A DNA stretch of 64,000 nt from Streptomyces sp. Ag109_O5-10 (GCF_900105755.1 NZ_FNTQ01000001.1:4712001-4776000); one strand, 5' to 3'; numbered from the stretch's first letter, positions 17,796 to 26,287 are shown. The notes: generated by a model not told the origin, from the sequence alone. Translations and numbers: made by a program.

Positions 17796-18032
17796 ATGGC
17801 GAAGCCGCCTGTGCGCAAGCCTAAGAAGAAGGTCTGCGCTTTCTGCAAGGACAAGGTCACGTACGTGGACTACAAGGACACGAATATGCTGCGGAAGTTC
17901 ATTTCCGACCGCGGCAAGATCCGTGCCCGCCGCGTGACCGGCAACTGCACGCAGCACCAGCGTGACGTCGCCACGGCCGTCAAGAACAGCCGTGAGATGG
18001 CGCTGCTGCCCTACACGTCCACCGCGCGCTAA
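17796..18032 (+). CDS. rpsR: Ribosomal protein bS18, zinc-binding type
   Basis: A 78-residue S18 protein that pairs with S6. It carries CAFC near the N-terminus and a further Cys and His in GNCTQHQR, the pattern of the zinc-ribbon (C+) form; many Streptomyces also have a zinc-free paralogue elsewhere. The rest (YVDYKDTNMLRKFISDRGKI) is typical. A good AGGAG ribosome-binding site lies upstream. Confidence 0.97.
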   Translation: MAKPPVRKPKKKVCAFCKDKVTYVDYKDTNMLRKFISDRGKIRARRVTGNCTQHQRDVATAVKNSREMALLPYTSTAR

Positions 18033-18050
18033 GGAAAGGGTGACCGACTC

Positions 18051-18497
18051 ATGAAGATCATCCTGACCCACGAGGTCTCTGGCCTCGGCGCCGCCGGCGA
18101 CGTCGTAGACGTCAAGGACGGCTACGCACGCAACTACCTGATCCCGCGGAAGTTCGCGATCCGCTGGACCAAGGGTGGCGAGAAGGACGTCGAGCAGATC
18201 CGTCGTGCTCGCAAGATCCACGAGATCCAGACCATCGAGCAGGCCAACCAGGTGAAGGCCCAGCTCGAGGGCGTCAAGGTCCGCCTGGCCGTCCGTGCCG
18301 GTGACGCCGGTCGCCTCTTCGGTTCCGTCACCCAGGCCGACATCGCTTCGGCGATCAAGGCTGCCGGTGGCCCCGAGGTCGACAAGCGTCGCATCGAGGT
18401 CGGTTCTGCGATCAAGACCCTGGGCGCCCACGAGACGTCCGTGCGTCTGCACCCCGAGGTTGCCGCCAAGGTCAACATCGAGGTCGTCGCGGGCTGA
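18051..18497 (+). CDS. rplI: Ribosomal protein bL9
   Basis: A 148-residue L9 protein, the usual length, with the N-terminal motif KIILTHEVSGLGAAGDVV and VKDGYARNYLIPRKFA, a long connecting helix and the C-terminal RNA-binding domain. It starts 18 nt after rpsR and is the last gene before a strong terminator. Confidence 0.97.
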   Translation: MKIILTHEVSGLGAAGDVVDVKDGYARNYLIPRKFAIRWTKGGEKDVEQIRRARKIHEIQTIEQANQVKAQLEGVKVRLAVRAGDAGRLFGSVTQADIASAIKAAGGPEVDKRRIEVGSAIKTLGAHETSVRLHPEVAAKVNIEVVAG

Positions 18498-18524
18498 CGC
18501 TGCGCTCGGCTTGAGCGGTAGCTG

Positions 18525-18565
18525 AACAGGGGCCGCACCCGTGAAGGGTGCGGCCCCTGTTTTTA
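18525..18565 (+). terminator. Terminator of the rpsF-rplI operon
   Basis: Perfect 16-bp arms (AACAGGGGCCGCACCC and complement), a 5-nt loop and a run of five T at 18561-18565, the most canonical intrinsic terminator in the window. Confidence 0.88.
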
Positions 18566-18604
18566 CGTCGGCTCTCTGGGGCGGCCATGGTATGCAGCCG
18601 TGGG

Positions 18605-18620
18605 TGTTTCACGTGAAACG
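18605..18620. other. parS site (ParB binding)
   Basis: TGTTTCACGTGAAACG; the 14-bp core is exact, with one flank base off. It lies between convergent rplI and MATE genes. Confidence 0.9.
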
Positions 18621-18633
18621 TGACAGCCCGCGA

Positions 18634-18649
18634 TGTTTCACGTGAAACC
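18634..18649. other. parS site (ParB binding)
   Basis: TGTTTCACGTGAAACC; exact 14-bp core, 29 bp from the preceding site and 19 bp from the MATE stop codon. Confidence 0.9.
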
Positions 18650-18667
18650 GTCGGCATCGCACATCGG

Positions 18668-20005
18668 TCAGCGCGTCGCGCCGGTCACGATCCACCGGCC
18701 CGAGCGGGCGCGCAGCCAGAGGGTGAGCATCCGTACGGTCATCATCAGCGTCATGGCGCCCCACAGCGCGGTCAGCCCACCGCCCAGGGCGGGGACGAGC
18801 AGGGCCACCGGTGTGAAAACCGCCAGCGTGAGAACCATGGCCCCGGCGAGATACGGCCCGTCTCCGGCACCCATCAGAACACCGTCGAGGACGAAGACCA
18901 CGCCGGAGATCGGCTGGGAGAGAGCCACGATGAGCAACGAGGGCACCGCGGTGTTTCGCACGGCGGGGTCGCCGGTGAACAACGGGAGGAAGAGCGGCCG
19001 GGCGGCGATCACGAGCAGGCCCAGGATCACTCCAGTGGCGACGCCCCACTGCACCATCCGCCGACAGGCCTCGCGGGCGCCGACGGCGTCATCCGCTCCG
19101 AGATAGCGTCCGATGACGGCCTGCCCGGCGATCGCTATCGCGTCCAGGGCGAACGCCAGCAGGCTCCACAGCGACAGCACGATCTGGTGGGCGGCGATGT
19201 CGGCATCGCCCAGCCGTGCCGCCACGGCGGTGGCGATCATCAGGACGGCCCGCAGTGAGATCGTACGGACGAGCAGGGGTACGCCCGCCTGTGCCGAGGC
19301 CCGTATTCCGGCGATGTCGGGGCGTAGCGATGCCCCGTGCTTGCGTGCGCCACGGACGACGACGGTCAGGTAGACCGCCGCCATCCCGCACTGGGCGATC
19401 ACTGTGCCCCAGGCGGAGCCGGCGATGCCCAGTCCGGCGCCGTAGACGAGCGCTGCGTTGAGCCCGGCGTTGGCGATGAACCCCGCTACAGCGACGTACA
19501 GCGGTGTCCGGGTGTCCTGGAGGCCGCGCAGGACGCCGGTGGCGGCGAGAACGACCAGCATGGCCGGGATGCCGAGGGAGGAGATCCTCAGGTAGGTGGT
19601 CGCATAGGGGGCGGCGGTGGCCGAGGCGCCGAAGACGTCCACGATGCCGGGAGCGAAAGGCAGGACGACGGCGATGACCGCGGCACCGAGCAGCAGGGCC
19701 AGCCAGACGCCGTCCATGCCCTGACGGACGGCCGCCTGGAGATCGCCTGCGCCAACCCGGCGGGCGACGGCGGAGGTGGTGGCGTAGGCGAGAAAGACGA
19801 AGACGCTCACGGCGGTGGTGAGGAGGGCCGAGGCGATCCCGAGACCGGCGAGTTGAGCGGTGCCGAGATGGCCGACGATCGCGCTGTCGGCCATGACGAA
19901 AAGCGGCTCGGCGACGAGCGCGCCGAAGGCCGGGACGGCCAGTGCGATGATCTCTCGGTCGTGCCCCCGTCGGGTGCCCTCGGAGGTCGCGGGAGCCTGT
20001 GACAT
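18668..20005 (-). CDS. MATE family efflux transporter (DinF-like)
   Basis: A 445-residue multidrug and toxin exporter with 12 hydrophobic helices in two related halves. Family-like stretches are EIIALAVPAFGALVAEPLFVMADSAIVGHLGT at the start and LSLWSLLAFALDAIAIAGQAVIGRYLGADD in the second half, which resemble the DinF branch. The substrate is unknown. The ATG at 20005 lies 7 nt after a good -10 box, so the mRNA is probably leaderless. It is convergent with rplI and divergent from dnaB. Confidence 0.9.
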   Translation of the reverse strand: MSQAPATSEGTRRGHDREIIALAVPAFGALVAEPLFVMADSAIVGHLGTAQLAGLGIASALLTTAVSVFVFLAYATTSAVARRVGAGDLQAAVRQGMDGVWLALLLGAAVIAVVLPFAPGIVDVFGASATAAPYATTYLRISSLGIPAMLVVLAATGVLRGLQDTRTPLYVAVAGFIANAGLNAALVYGAGLGIAGSAWGTVIAQCGMAAVYLTVVVRGARKHGASLRPDIAGIRASAQAGVPLLVRTISLRAVLMIATAVAARLGDADIAAHQIVLSLWSLLAFALDAIAIAGQAVIGRYLGADDAVGAREACRRMVQWGVATGVILGLLVIAARPLFLPLFTGDPAVRNTAVPSLLIVALSQPISGVVFVLDGVLMGAGDGPYLAGAMVLTLAVFTPVALLVPALGGGLTALWGAMTLMMTVRMLTLWLRARSGRWIVTGATR

Positions 20006-20042
20006 GGGCGCTAATCTAATCGTCCACAGGTAAGTGATGCAA
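20006..20042 (-). promoter_or_regulatory. Promoter of the MATE gene, probably leaderless
   Basis: On the minus strand, TTGCAT (20042-20037), an 18-nt spacer and TAGATT (20018-20013), ending 7 nt before the ATG. A DnaA-box-like TCGTCCACA at 20020-20028 lies inside the spacer, so DnaA binding could affect this promoter. Confidence 0.55.
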
Positions 20043-20282
20043 ATGCTGAGTGACCCTTACCTCTGATTGCGCCGCCCGCGATGTCGCGCGTTGTTCGAAG
20101 CGATCTTGGTCCGACTGGGAAAGTTTTTCTTCTGCACAGCCGGTGGATGGGAAAAGCGCAGCTCAGAGCATGTTGTGGACAGGGATCGAGGGCTTGTTCA
20201 CAGGGCTGTCCACCGCGTCGTGCACAGGTTTTGGCGGGTTCTCCACAGCATACGGGCGGTCGTCCACATGGCCTGTGGATAA
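20020..20282. promoter_or_regulatory. Cluster of DnaA boxes upstream of dnaB
   Basis: At least six matches to TT(G/A)TCCACA with no more than one mismatch: TCGTCCACA 20020-20028, TGTGGACAG 20074-20082 is not present, but TGTGGACAG lies at 20174-20182, TTGTTCACA 20194-20202, TTCTCCACA 20239-20247, TCGTCCACA 20260-20268, and an exact TGTGGATAA at 20274-20282. Weaker ones are CTGTCCACC 20206 and TCGTGCACA 20218. This fills most of the 459-nt gap between the MATE start and dnaB. Nothing else was recognised at 20283-20464 except the dnaB ribosome-binding site. Confidence 0.75.
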
Positions 20283-20464
20283 CCAGATTGGCTGACGGTG
20301 CCCGCGGGCCTACCGTGGTCCGGCACCCGCTCCTTGTCACGGCCTCGGAAACCTCACAAAACCGACGCGTCCAGAACCGGAATCGGGCGTCCTAGTTGTC
20401 AGTGCCGTGCCGTAGAAAAGAGGGCATGGCGAGGTCCGCGGTGCGGACGGGAGGAGGTGGCTCG

Positions 20465-21940
20465 GTGAGCATTTCCGAGCCCTTGGACGATCCGTGGGCC
20501 GACGCCGGTCCGGGTGATCGTCTGCCTGCCTCCCGCCGACGGGACGAGGGCGGCCGGGGCCGGGACGACCGCCACGACCGGGGTCGGGACAGCGGGGAGT
20601 GGGACGGCGGGGGCACCACCTTCGAGCGGGTCCCCCCGCAGGACCTGGACGCCGAGCAGTCCGTGCTCGGCGGCATGCTGCTCTCCAAGGACGCCATCGC
20701 CGACGTCGTCGAGATTCTCAAGGGTCACGACTTCTACAAGCCCGCGCACGAGACGATCTACCAGGCGATCCTCGACGTCTACGCGAAGGGCGAGCCGGCC
20801 GACCCGATCACCATCGCCGCCGAACTCACCAAACGCGGTGAGATCAACAAGGTGGGCGGCGCCTCCTATCTGCACACTCTCGTCCAGACGGTGCCGACGG
20901 CGGCGAACGCCGAGTACTACGCGGAGATCGTCCACGAACGTGCGGTGCTGCGGCGCCTGGTCGAGGCGGGCACCCGCATCACACAGATGGGATACGCGGC
21001 CGACGGCGACATCGACGAGATCGTCAACAGCGCCCAGGCCGAGATCTACGCCGTCACCGAGCAGCGGACCAGCGAGGACTACCTGCCGCTCGGCGACATC
21101 ATGGAGGGGGCCCTCGACGAGATCGAGGCGATCGGCTCCCGTACCGGTGAGATGACCGGCGTGCCGACCGGCTTCACCGACCTGGACTCGCTCACCAACG
21201 GCCTGCACCCCGGCCAGATGATCGTCATCGCCGCGCGTCCCGCCATGGGCAAGTCCACGCTCGCGCTGGACTTCGCGCGCGCCGCGTCGATCAAGCACAA
21301 CCTGCCCAGCGTCATCTTCTCCCTCGAAATGGGCCGCAACGAGATCGCGATGCGTCTGCTGTCCGCCGAGGCCCGGGTCGCCCTGCACCACATGCGTTCC
21401 GGCACGATGACCGACGAGGACTGGACCCGGCTGGCCCGCCGGATGCCGGACGTCTCGGCCGCACCGCTCTACATCGACGACTCCCCGAACCTGTCGATGA
21501 TGGAGATCCGCGCCAAGTGCCGACGCCTGAAGCAGCGCAACGACATCAAGCTCGTGATCATCGACTATCTCCAGCTGATGCAGTCCGGCGGCAAGCGCTC
21601 CGAGAGCCGCCAGCAGGAGGTGTCGGACATGTCGCGAAACCTGAAGCTGCTCGCCAAGGAGCTGGAGGTTCCGGTGATCGCGCTCTCGCAGCTCAACCGT
21701 GGTCCCGAGCAGCGCACGGACAAGAAGCCGATGGTGTCCGACCTGCGTGAGTCCGGCTCCATCGAGCAGGACGCCGACATGGTCATCCTGCTCCACCGTG
21801 AGGACGCCTACGAGAAGGAGTCACCCCGCGCGGGTGAGGCGGACATCATCGTCGGCAAGCACCGAAACGGTCCGACGGCGACCATCACCGTGGCTTTCCA
21901 GGGCCACTACTCCCGCTTCGTGGACATGGCGCAGACCTGA
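20465..21940 (+). CDS. dnaB: Replicative DNA helicase DnaB
   Basis: A 491-residue hexameric replicative helicase. After a ~55-residue charged, Arg/Asp-rich extension, the N-terminal domain begins at VPPQDLDAEQSVLGGMLLSKDAI. The RecA-like motor has Walker A in ARPAMGKST (K263), IIDYLQLM as Walker B and LSQLNRGPEQR. No intein is present. The GTG at 20465 has AGGAGGTG 5 nt upstream, so it is preferred to the upstream ATG at 20426 and TTG at 20396. The upstream region holds a DnaA-box cluster, which suggests DnaA-dependent control. Confidence 0.96.
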   Translation: MSISEPLDDPWADAGPGDRLPASRRRDEGGRGRDDRHDRGRDSGEWDGGGTTFERVPPQDLDAEQSVLGGMLLSKDAIADVVEILKGHDFYKPAHETIYQAILDVYAKGEPADPITIAAELTKRGEINKVGGASYLHTLVQTVPTAANAEYYAEIVHERAVLRRLVEAGTRITQMGYAADGDIDEIVNSAQAEIYAVTEQRTSEDYLPLGDIMEGALDEIEAIGSRTGEMTGVPTGFTDLDSLTNGLHPGQMIVIAARPAMGKSTLALDFARAASIKHNLPSVIFSLEMGRNEIAMRLLSAEARVALHHMRSGTMTDEDWTRLARRMPDVSAAPLYIDDSPNLSMMEIRAKCRRLKQRNDIKLVIIDYLQLMQSGGKRSESRQQEVSDMSRNLKLLAKELEVPVIALSQLNRGPEQRTDKKPMVSDLRESGSIEQDADMVILLHREDAYEKESPRAGEADIIVGKHRNGPTATITVAFQGHYSRFVDMAQT

Positions 21941-22022
21941 TCCGAGCCGGGAGGGCGCCGAGTTGGTCCGTGCCGGCGAAATGGACTCGACGCCGGTCCG
22001 CCCACCGGGTGGACTGGAGCGC

Positions 22023-23408
22023 ATGACGACATTCCAGGAAGAGCTGCTCCCCGCCACCCGGCGGGCGCTCCTGCACCGGATCGCCGTGGCCCAGTCCGAG
22101 GGCAGGGCACCGTCACTGGTGGCGGCGGTCGTGCGAGGTGGGCGGGCCGTCTGGCACGGGGCGCGGACCTCGGTGGACGGGCATGGACCGGACGAGAACG
22201 TGCAGTACCGGATCGGCTCGATCACCAAGACGTTCACGGCCGTTCTGGTGCTCAGGCTGCGTGACGAAGGGCTGCTCGACCTCGGCGACCCGTTCGAGAA
22301 ACATCTGCCGGGCACCGGCGCGGGGGAGGCGACCATCGCTGAACTCCTCGCGCACACCGGCGGCTTGGCGGCCGAGTCCCCGGCACCTTGGTGGGAACGC
22401 ACCCCGGGTTCACTACGCCCGGAGCTCAGCGACGTGCTCGGTGAGCAGCCCCTCCTGCATCCCGTCGGCCGCCGGCACCACTACTCCAACCCCGGCTACA
22501 CCCTGCTCGGCGCGCTGGTCGAGGAACTCCGCGGTGCCCCCTGGGAGCAGGTACTGCGGCGCGAGGTACTCGAACCGCTGGGCCTCGACCGCACAACCGC
22601 CCAGCCGCAGGCGCCGCACGCGGGCGGCTGGGCGGTGCATCCCTGGGCCGACGCCCTGCTCCCGGAGCCGCTGGAGGACCTCGGGCGGATGGCACCGGCC
22701 GGGCAGCTCTGGTCGACGACCGGCGACCTGGCCCGCTTCGCGGCGTTCCTGGCGGGCGGGGACGACCGGGTGCTGAGCGCCGAGTCGGTGCGGGAGATGC
22801 GCACCCCGGCGGCCCCCGCCGAACCCGCCGATGTGCTGGACGGCGCCACCTACGGCCTCGGGCTGCAGATCCAGCGGCGTGACGGGAGGCTGTTCGTCGG
22901 GCACTCCGGCTCGCTACCGGGCTTCCTGGCCAACCTCACCATCAGCGTGGACGACGACGTGGCGGCCGTGGTGCTGGCGAACTGCACCTCCGGCCCACTC
23001 CTGTCCGCCACCGGTGCCGACCTCGTCCGTATCGTCGCGGAGGCCGAGCCACGCATCCCCGAGCCTTGGCGCCCGGTGGCCCAGGTGGAGCCGTCCGTCC
23101 TGGAGTTGGCCGGGCCGTGGTATTGGGGCACACATGCCTTCGTGCTCCGCGTGGCGGCTGACGGGCTCGTCTCACTGGGGCCGCTGACCGGCGCTGGCCG
23201 TCGGGCCCGTTTCCGCTCCAACGGCGACGGAACCTGGACCGGCCTGGAGGGCTATTACGCCGGAGAGCTGCTACGGCCCGTACGGCGCCCGGACGGCACC
23301 GTGAGCCATCTGGACCTCGGATCGTTCGTGTTCACGCGTCAGCCGTACGACGAGACGGCTCCCGTGCCCGGCGGGGTCGACCCCGAGGGGTGGCGGGGGA
23401 TCGGTTAG
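22023..23408 (+). CDS. Serine hydrolase of the beta-lactamase / PBP4* class C family
   Basis: A 461-residue protein of the S12 family (class C beta-lactamase, D-Ala carboxypeptidase or esterase type). The catalytic motifs are SITK (SxxK, near residue 65), YSN in HHYSNPGYTLLG and HSG in VGHSGSLPGF. A C-terminal beta-rich domain of ~110 residues follows. No signal peptide is seen, so it is probably cytoplasmic. ATG 22023 has GGAG upstream; an ATG at 21981 lacks one. It starts 82 nt after dnaB with no terminator between, so read-through is possible. The substrate is not known. Confidence 0.85.
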   Translation: MTTFQEELLPATRRALLHRIAVAQSEGRAPSLVAAVVRGGRAVWHGARTSVDGHGPDENVQYRIGSITKTFTAVLVLRLRDEGLLDLGDPFEKHLPGTGAGEATIAELLAHTGGLAAESPAPWWERTPGSLRPELSDVLGEQPLLHPVGRRHHYSNPGYTLLGALVEELRGAPWEQVLRREVLEPLGLDRTTAQPQAPHAGGWAVHPWADALLPEPLEDLGRMAPAGQLWSTTGDLARFAAFLAGGDDRVLSAESVREMRTPAAPAEPADVLDGATYGLGLQIQRRDGRLFVGHSGSLPGFLANLTISVDDDVAAVVLANCTSGPLLSATGADLVRIVAEAEPRIPEPWRPVAQVEPSVLELAGPWYWGTHAFVLRVAADGLVSLGPLTGAGRRARFRSNGDGTWTGLEGYYAGELLRPVRRPDGTVSHLDLGSFVFTRQPYDETAPVPGGVDPEGWRGIG

Positions 23409-23417
23409 CGGGACGAG

Positions 23418-23459
23418 AGGGCGGGGGCGGTGTTTCACGTGAAACACCGCCCCCGCCCT
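23418..23459. terminator. 42-bp perfect palindrome (bidirectional terminator centred on parS)
   Basis: A perfect palindrome with 13-bp flanks (AGGGCGGGGGCGG and complement) around a parS core, between the convergent hydrolase and GNAT genes and starting 10 nt after the hydrolase stop. Confidence 0.75.
23431..23446. other. parS site (ParB binding)
   Basis: TGTTTCACGTGAAACA, exact consensus, at the centre of the 42-bp palindrome. Confidence 0.93.
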
Positions 23460-23484
23460 TCCGCTCGGCTGCGAGCCGGTGGGT

Positions 23485-23937
23485 TCAGATTTCGAGCTTG
23501 AAGCCTGTGTGGGAGGCGGTGAAACCGAGCCTCTCGTAGAAGCGATGGGCGTCGACCCGTGACGTGTCCGAGGTCAACTGGACCAACTGGCAGCCATGGC
23601 GACGGGATTCGTCGATGGCCCACTCGATGAAACGGGTGCCCAGTCCGCTGCCGCGTTCATCGGCGTGGATGCGCACACCCTCGATGATCGACCGGGTGGC
23701 GCCCCGCCGCGACAGTCCAGGGATGATCGTGAGCTGCAGCGTGCCGACGACGTGGCCTTCTCGGACGGCGACGACCAGGTGTTGGTTGGGATCGGCGCTG
23801 AGCCGTTCCAGGGCGCTCAGATAGGGCGCCAGGTCGTCCGGAGTCTCCCGCCGGGCGCCCAGCGGGTCGTCGGCGAGCATGCCGACGATGGCCGGGACGT
23901 CGTCGGCGACCGCGGTACGTATGTCAAGGTCTCCCAT
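23485..23937 (-). CDS. GNAT family N-acetyltransferase
   Basis: A 150-residue single-domain acetyltransferase. The acetyl-CoA site is DERGSGLGTRFIEWAIDESRR (the R/Q-x-x-G-x-G/A pattern is DERGSGLG) and the end is VDAHRFYERLGFTASHTGFKLE, a classic GNAT C-terminus. The acceptor is unknown. It starts 9 nt after the MarR gene and is probably cotranscribed with it. Confidence 0.88.
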   Translation of the reverse strand: MGDLDIRTAVADDVPAIVGMLADDPLGARRETPDDLAPYLSALERLSADPNQHLVVAVREGHVVGTLQLTIIPGLSRRGATRSIIEGVRIHADERGSGLGTRFIEWAIDESRRHGCQLVQLTSDTSRVDAHRFYERLGFTASHTGFKLEI

Positions 23938-23946
23938 ACCGACAGC

Positions 23947-24405
23947 CTAAGCGGGCACGTGCAGTGCCTCCACGGCCCGGACCAGGGGAGCCAGTTCCGG
24001 ATTTCTGGCCGCCTCGTCGAGTGCCCCGCGCAGTGCCGTGTCGTTGGTGGGACGAGCCTCTTCCAGCAGCCGCAGACCTGCCTCCGTGACGTTGGTGTAG
24101 ATGCCACGTCGGTCGGTCGGGCAGAGGTAGCGCTCCAGGAGCCCGCGGTCCTCCAGGCGAGTGACCAGCCGGGTGGTGGCGCTCTGGCTGAGTACGACCG
24201 CGTCGGCCACCTGCTTCATCTGCAGATGGCCCCCTTCGCCGTCGTGCTGTCGGCTGAGCACGTCGAGCAGGGAGTATTCGCGCACGCTCAGGTCGTGCTT
24301 GGCCTGAAGGGCGCGCTCGATGTGTGCCTCGATCCTCCCGTGGAGCAGGGAGAGGGCGCACCAGCCCTGGGCGAGGGCGGTGAGCGCGGGGTCCGTCGCT
24401 GTCAT
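23947..24405 (-). CDS. MarR family transcriptional regulator
   Basis: A 152-residue MarR repressor with a winged helix-turn-helix at ~residues 55-110 (LQMKQVADAVVLSQSATTRLVTRLEDRGLLERY and the DRRGIYTNVTEAG wing). ATG 24405 has CGGAGG 9 nt upstream and is preferred to the in-frame start at 24492. It is divergent from an MFS exporter, the usual arrangement for a MarR that represses the pump and itself. Confidence 0.92.
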   Translation of the reverse strand: MTATDPALTALAQGWCALSLLHGRIEAHIERALQAKHDLSVREYSLLDVLSRQHDGEGGHLQMKQVADAVVLSQSATTRLVTRLEDRGLLERYLCPTDRRGIYTNVTEAGLRLLEEARPTNDTALRGALDEAARNPELAPLVRAVEALHVPA

Positions 24406-24469
24406 TGGCGTTTTCCTCCGTCCCGGAGCGGCTGAATCCAGGATAGAGCAGGCCCGCAATATCCCTCGC

Positions 24470-24499
24470 TTGCATATAGCCCGCGTCTGCAACTATTGT
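24470..24499 (+). promoter_or_regulatory. MFS promoter with overlapping inverted repeat (candidate MarR operator)
   Basis: TTGCAT (24470-24475), an 18-nt spacer and TATTGT (24494-24499) form a good promoter for the MFS gene. TTGCA at 24470-24474 and TGCAA at 24488-24492 are inverted and lie within it. Related GCAATAT and GCAATC elements are nearby at 24456 and 24531. The MarR gene reads the opposite way from the same gap. Confidence 0.45.
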
Positions 24500-24546
24500 G
24501 GACGCACGCAAAGCGCACCTGCAATCGTCTGGAAGGTCCTACCTCC

Positions 24547-25755
24547 ATGCCTCTCGCGCTTCTGGCCCTCGCGATCGGGGCCTTCGGAATCGGAACGACC
24601 GAATTCGGGATCATGGGCTTGCTGCCCGAGGTCGCGGGTGACTTCGGGGTCTCCATACCGACCGCCGGTCTGCTTGTCACCGGCTATGCGCTCGGCGTCG
24701 TCATCGGCGCCCCGCTGATGACCGTGCTGGGCACGAAGGTTCCTCGCAAGAGGATGCTGATGCTGCTGATGGGCTTCTTCATCGCCGGCAACCTGCTCAC
24801 CGCCATGGCCCCCGTCTTCGCCGTCATGCTCATCGGCCGAGTGGTCGCCTCCCTCGCCCACGGGGCCTTCTTCGGCATCGGCTCGGTCGTGGCGGCCGAA
24901 CTGGTCGCCCCGAGCAAGAAGGCAGGGGCCATCGCGATGATGTTCACCGGCCTCACCGTCGCCAACGTCATAGGCGTTCCGCTGGGCACGTTCGTGGGAC
25001 AGCACGCCGGCTGGCGCGTCACCTTCGGGCTCATCGCCGCCCTGGGCGTCGTCGGCCTGGCCGGTATCGCCAAGCTTGTCCCCGAGCTGCCCAAGCCGCA
25101 GGGTGTGCACCTACGGCACGAGCTGGCCGCCTTCAAGAACGCCCAGGTCCTGCTCGCCATGGCGATGACCGTCCTCGGCTTCGGCGGGGTCTTCGCGGCC
25201 ATCACCTACATCGCGCCGATGATGACGCACGTAACCGGCTTCGCCGACGGCTCCGTCACCTGGCTGCTGGTCCTCTTCGGCCTCGGCATGGTCGGCGGCA
25301 ACCTGGTCGGCGGAAAGTTCGCCGACCGCGCCCTGATGCCCATGCTGTACGTGTCCCTGGGTGCCTTGGCCGTCGTCCTCGCCCTCTTCACGCTCACCGC
25401 ACACAGCAAGATCGCGGCCGCCGTGACTGTGGCCCTGATCGGCGCCTTGGGCTTCGCCACCGTCCCGCCGCTCCAGAAGCGCGTCCTGGACCAGGCACAC
25501 GGCGCTCCGACCCTGGCCTCCGCCGTGAACATCGGTGCCTTCAACCTCGGCAACGCCCTGTCCGCGTGGCTCGGCGGCATGGTGATCGCCGCAGGCTTCG
25601 GCTACACCTCCCCCAACTGGGTCGGCGCCGCCCTTGCCGCGGCCGCACTCGTCCTCGCCCTCCTGTCAGCCGCGCTGGAGCGCCGCGACAGCGCCGCCGG
25701 CGCGGTGGTCACCGGCGGCACGCCCGCGGGACAGCGGGCGTCGGTCCACCACTGA
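24547..25755 (+). CDS. MFS drug exporter (DHA1, AraJ/ChlR-like)
   Basis: A 402-residue major facilitator with 12 predicted helices. The N-terminus PLALLALAIGAFGIGTTEFGIMGLLPEVA is the hallmark of the DHA1 AraJ/ChlR/PbuE-type exporters. GTKVPRKRMLMLLM is motif A, and GRVVASLAHGAFFGIGSVVA is typical of helix 4. ATG 24547 has GGAAGG upstream and gives a correct first helix. It is divergent from marR and followed 43 nt later by an HbpS/GlcG-like gene. Confidence 0.9.
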   Translation: MPLALLALAIGAFGIGTTEFGIMGLLPEVAGDFGVSIPTAGLLVTGYALGVVIGAPLMTVLGTKVPRKRMLMLLMGFFIAGNLLTAMAPVFAVMLIGRVVASLAHGAFFGIGSVVAAELVAPSKKAGAIAMMFTGLTVANVIGVPLGTFVGQHAGWRVTFGLIAALGVVGLAGIAKLVPELPKPQGVHLRHELAAFKNAQVLLAMAMTVLGFGGVFAAITYIAPMMTHVTGFADGSVTWLLVLFGLGMVGGNLVGGKFADRALMPMLYVSLGALAVVLALFTLTAHSKIAAAVTVALIGALGFATVPPLQKRVLDQAHGAPTLASAVNIGAFNLGNALSAWLGGMVIAAGFGYTSPNWVGAALAAAALVLALLSAALERRDSAAGAVVTGGTPAGQRASVHH

Positions 25756-25798
25756 CCGCCCGCATCTCCCACCATGTCAGCACCAACCAAGGAGAACC

Positions 25799-26218
25799 AT
25801 GAGCACCACCACCGTCGCCCCGCTCACCATCCAGGACGCCGAGTTCCTGGTCACCCAGGCGCGCCGTGCCGCCGAGGCCGCCGGGGTCACCGTCAGCGTC
25901 ACCGTCCTGGACGCCGGGGGCCATCTGCTGGCCTTCCGCCGGGACGACCGTGCCGTGCTGATCTCCGGCGAGACCAGCACCCGCAAGGCGTACACGGCAC
26001 TCCAGCTGAACACACCCACCGCCGATCTCGTCGACGCCGTGCAGCCGGGCGGTCTCTTCCACACCCTGCCCACGGCGCTCGACAGGCCGCTGCTGTTCAT
26101 CGCGGGCGGGGTTCCCGTCCGGCGTGACGGCCGGCTCATCGGGGCGATCGGGGTCGGCGGCGGTGCGCCCGACCAGGACCACGGCTTCGCCTCCGCCGCC
26201 GTGGCTGCACTCGCCTGA
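25799..26218 (+). CDS. GlcG/HbpS family protein (haem-binding DUF336)
   Basis: A 139-residue protein of the GlcG/HbpS family, which includes Streptomyces HbpS, a haem-binding redox sensor partner. Typical sequence: AAEAAGVTVSVTVLDAGGHLLAFRRDD, RKAYTALQLNTPT, and the glycine-rich GAIGVGGGAPDQDHGFASAAVAAL at the end. No signal peptide is present, unlike secreted HbpS, so it is probably cytoplasmic. An AAGGAGA ribosome-binding site precedes ATG 25799. It is probably cotranscribed with the MFS gene. Confidence 0.87.
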   Translation: MSTTTVAPLTIQDAEFLVTQARRAAEAAGVTVSVTVLDAGGHLLAFRRDDRAVLISGETSTRKAYTALQLNTPTADLVDAVQPGGLFHTLPTALDRPLLFIAGGVPVRRDGRLIGAIGVGGGAPDQDHGFASAAVAALA

Positions 26219-26233
26219 CAGCACCTCGCTCGG

Positions 26234-26273
26234 CGGCGGACGCCGGCTCCCCCGGGGAAGCCGGCGTCCGCCG
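26234..26273. terminator. Bidirectional terminator
   Basis: Perfect 15-bp arms (CGGCGGACGCCGGCT and complement) around a 10-nt loop between the convergent GlcG-like and GNAT genes. Confidence 0.8.
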
Positions 26274-26287
26274 TGGTCGAAGGCCGC

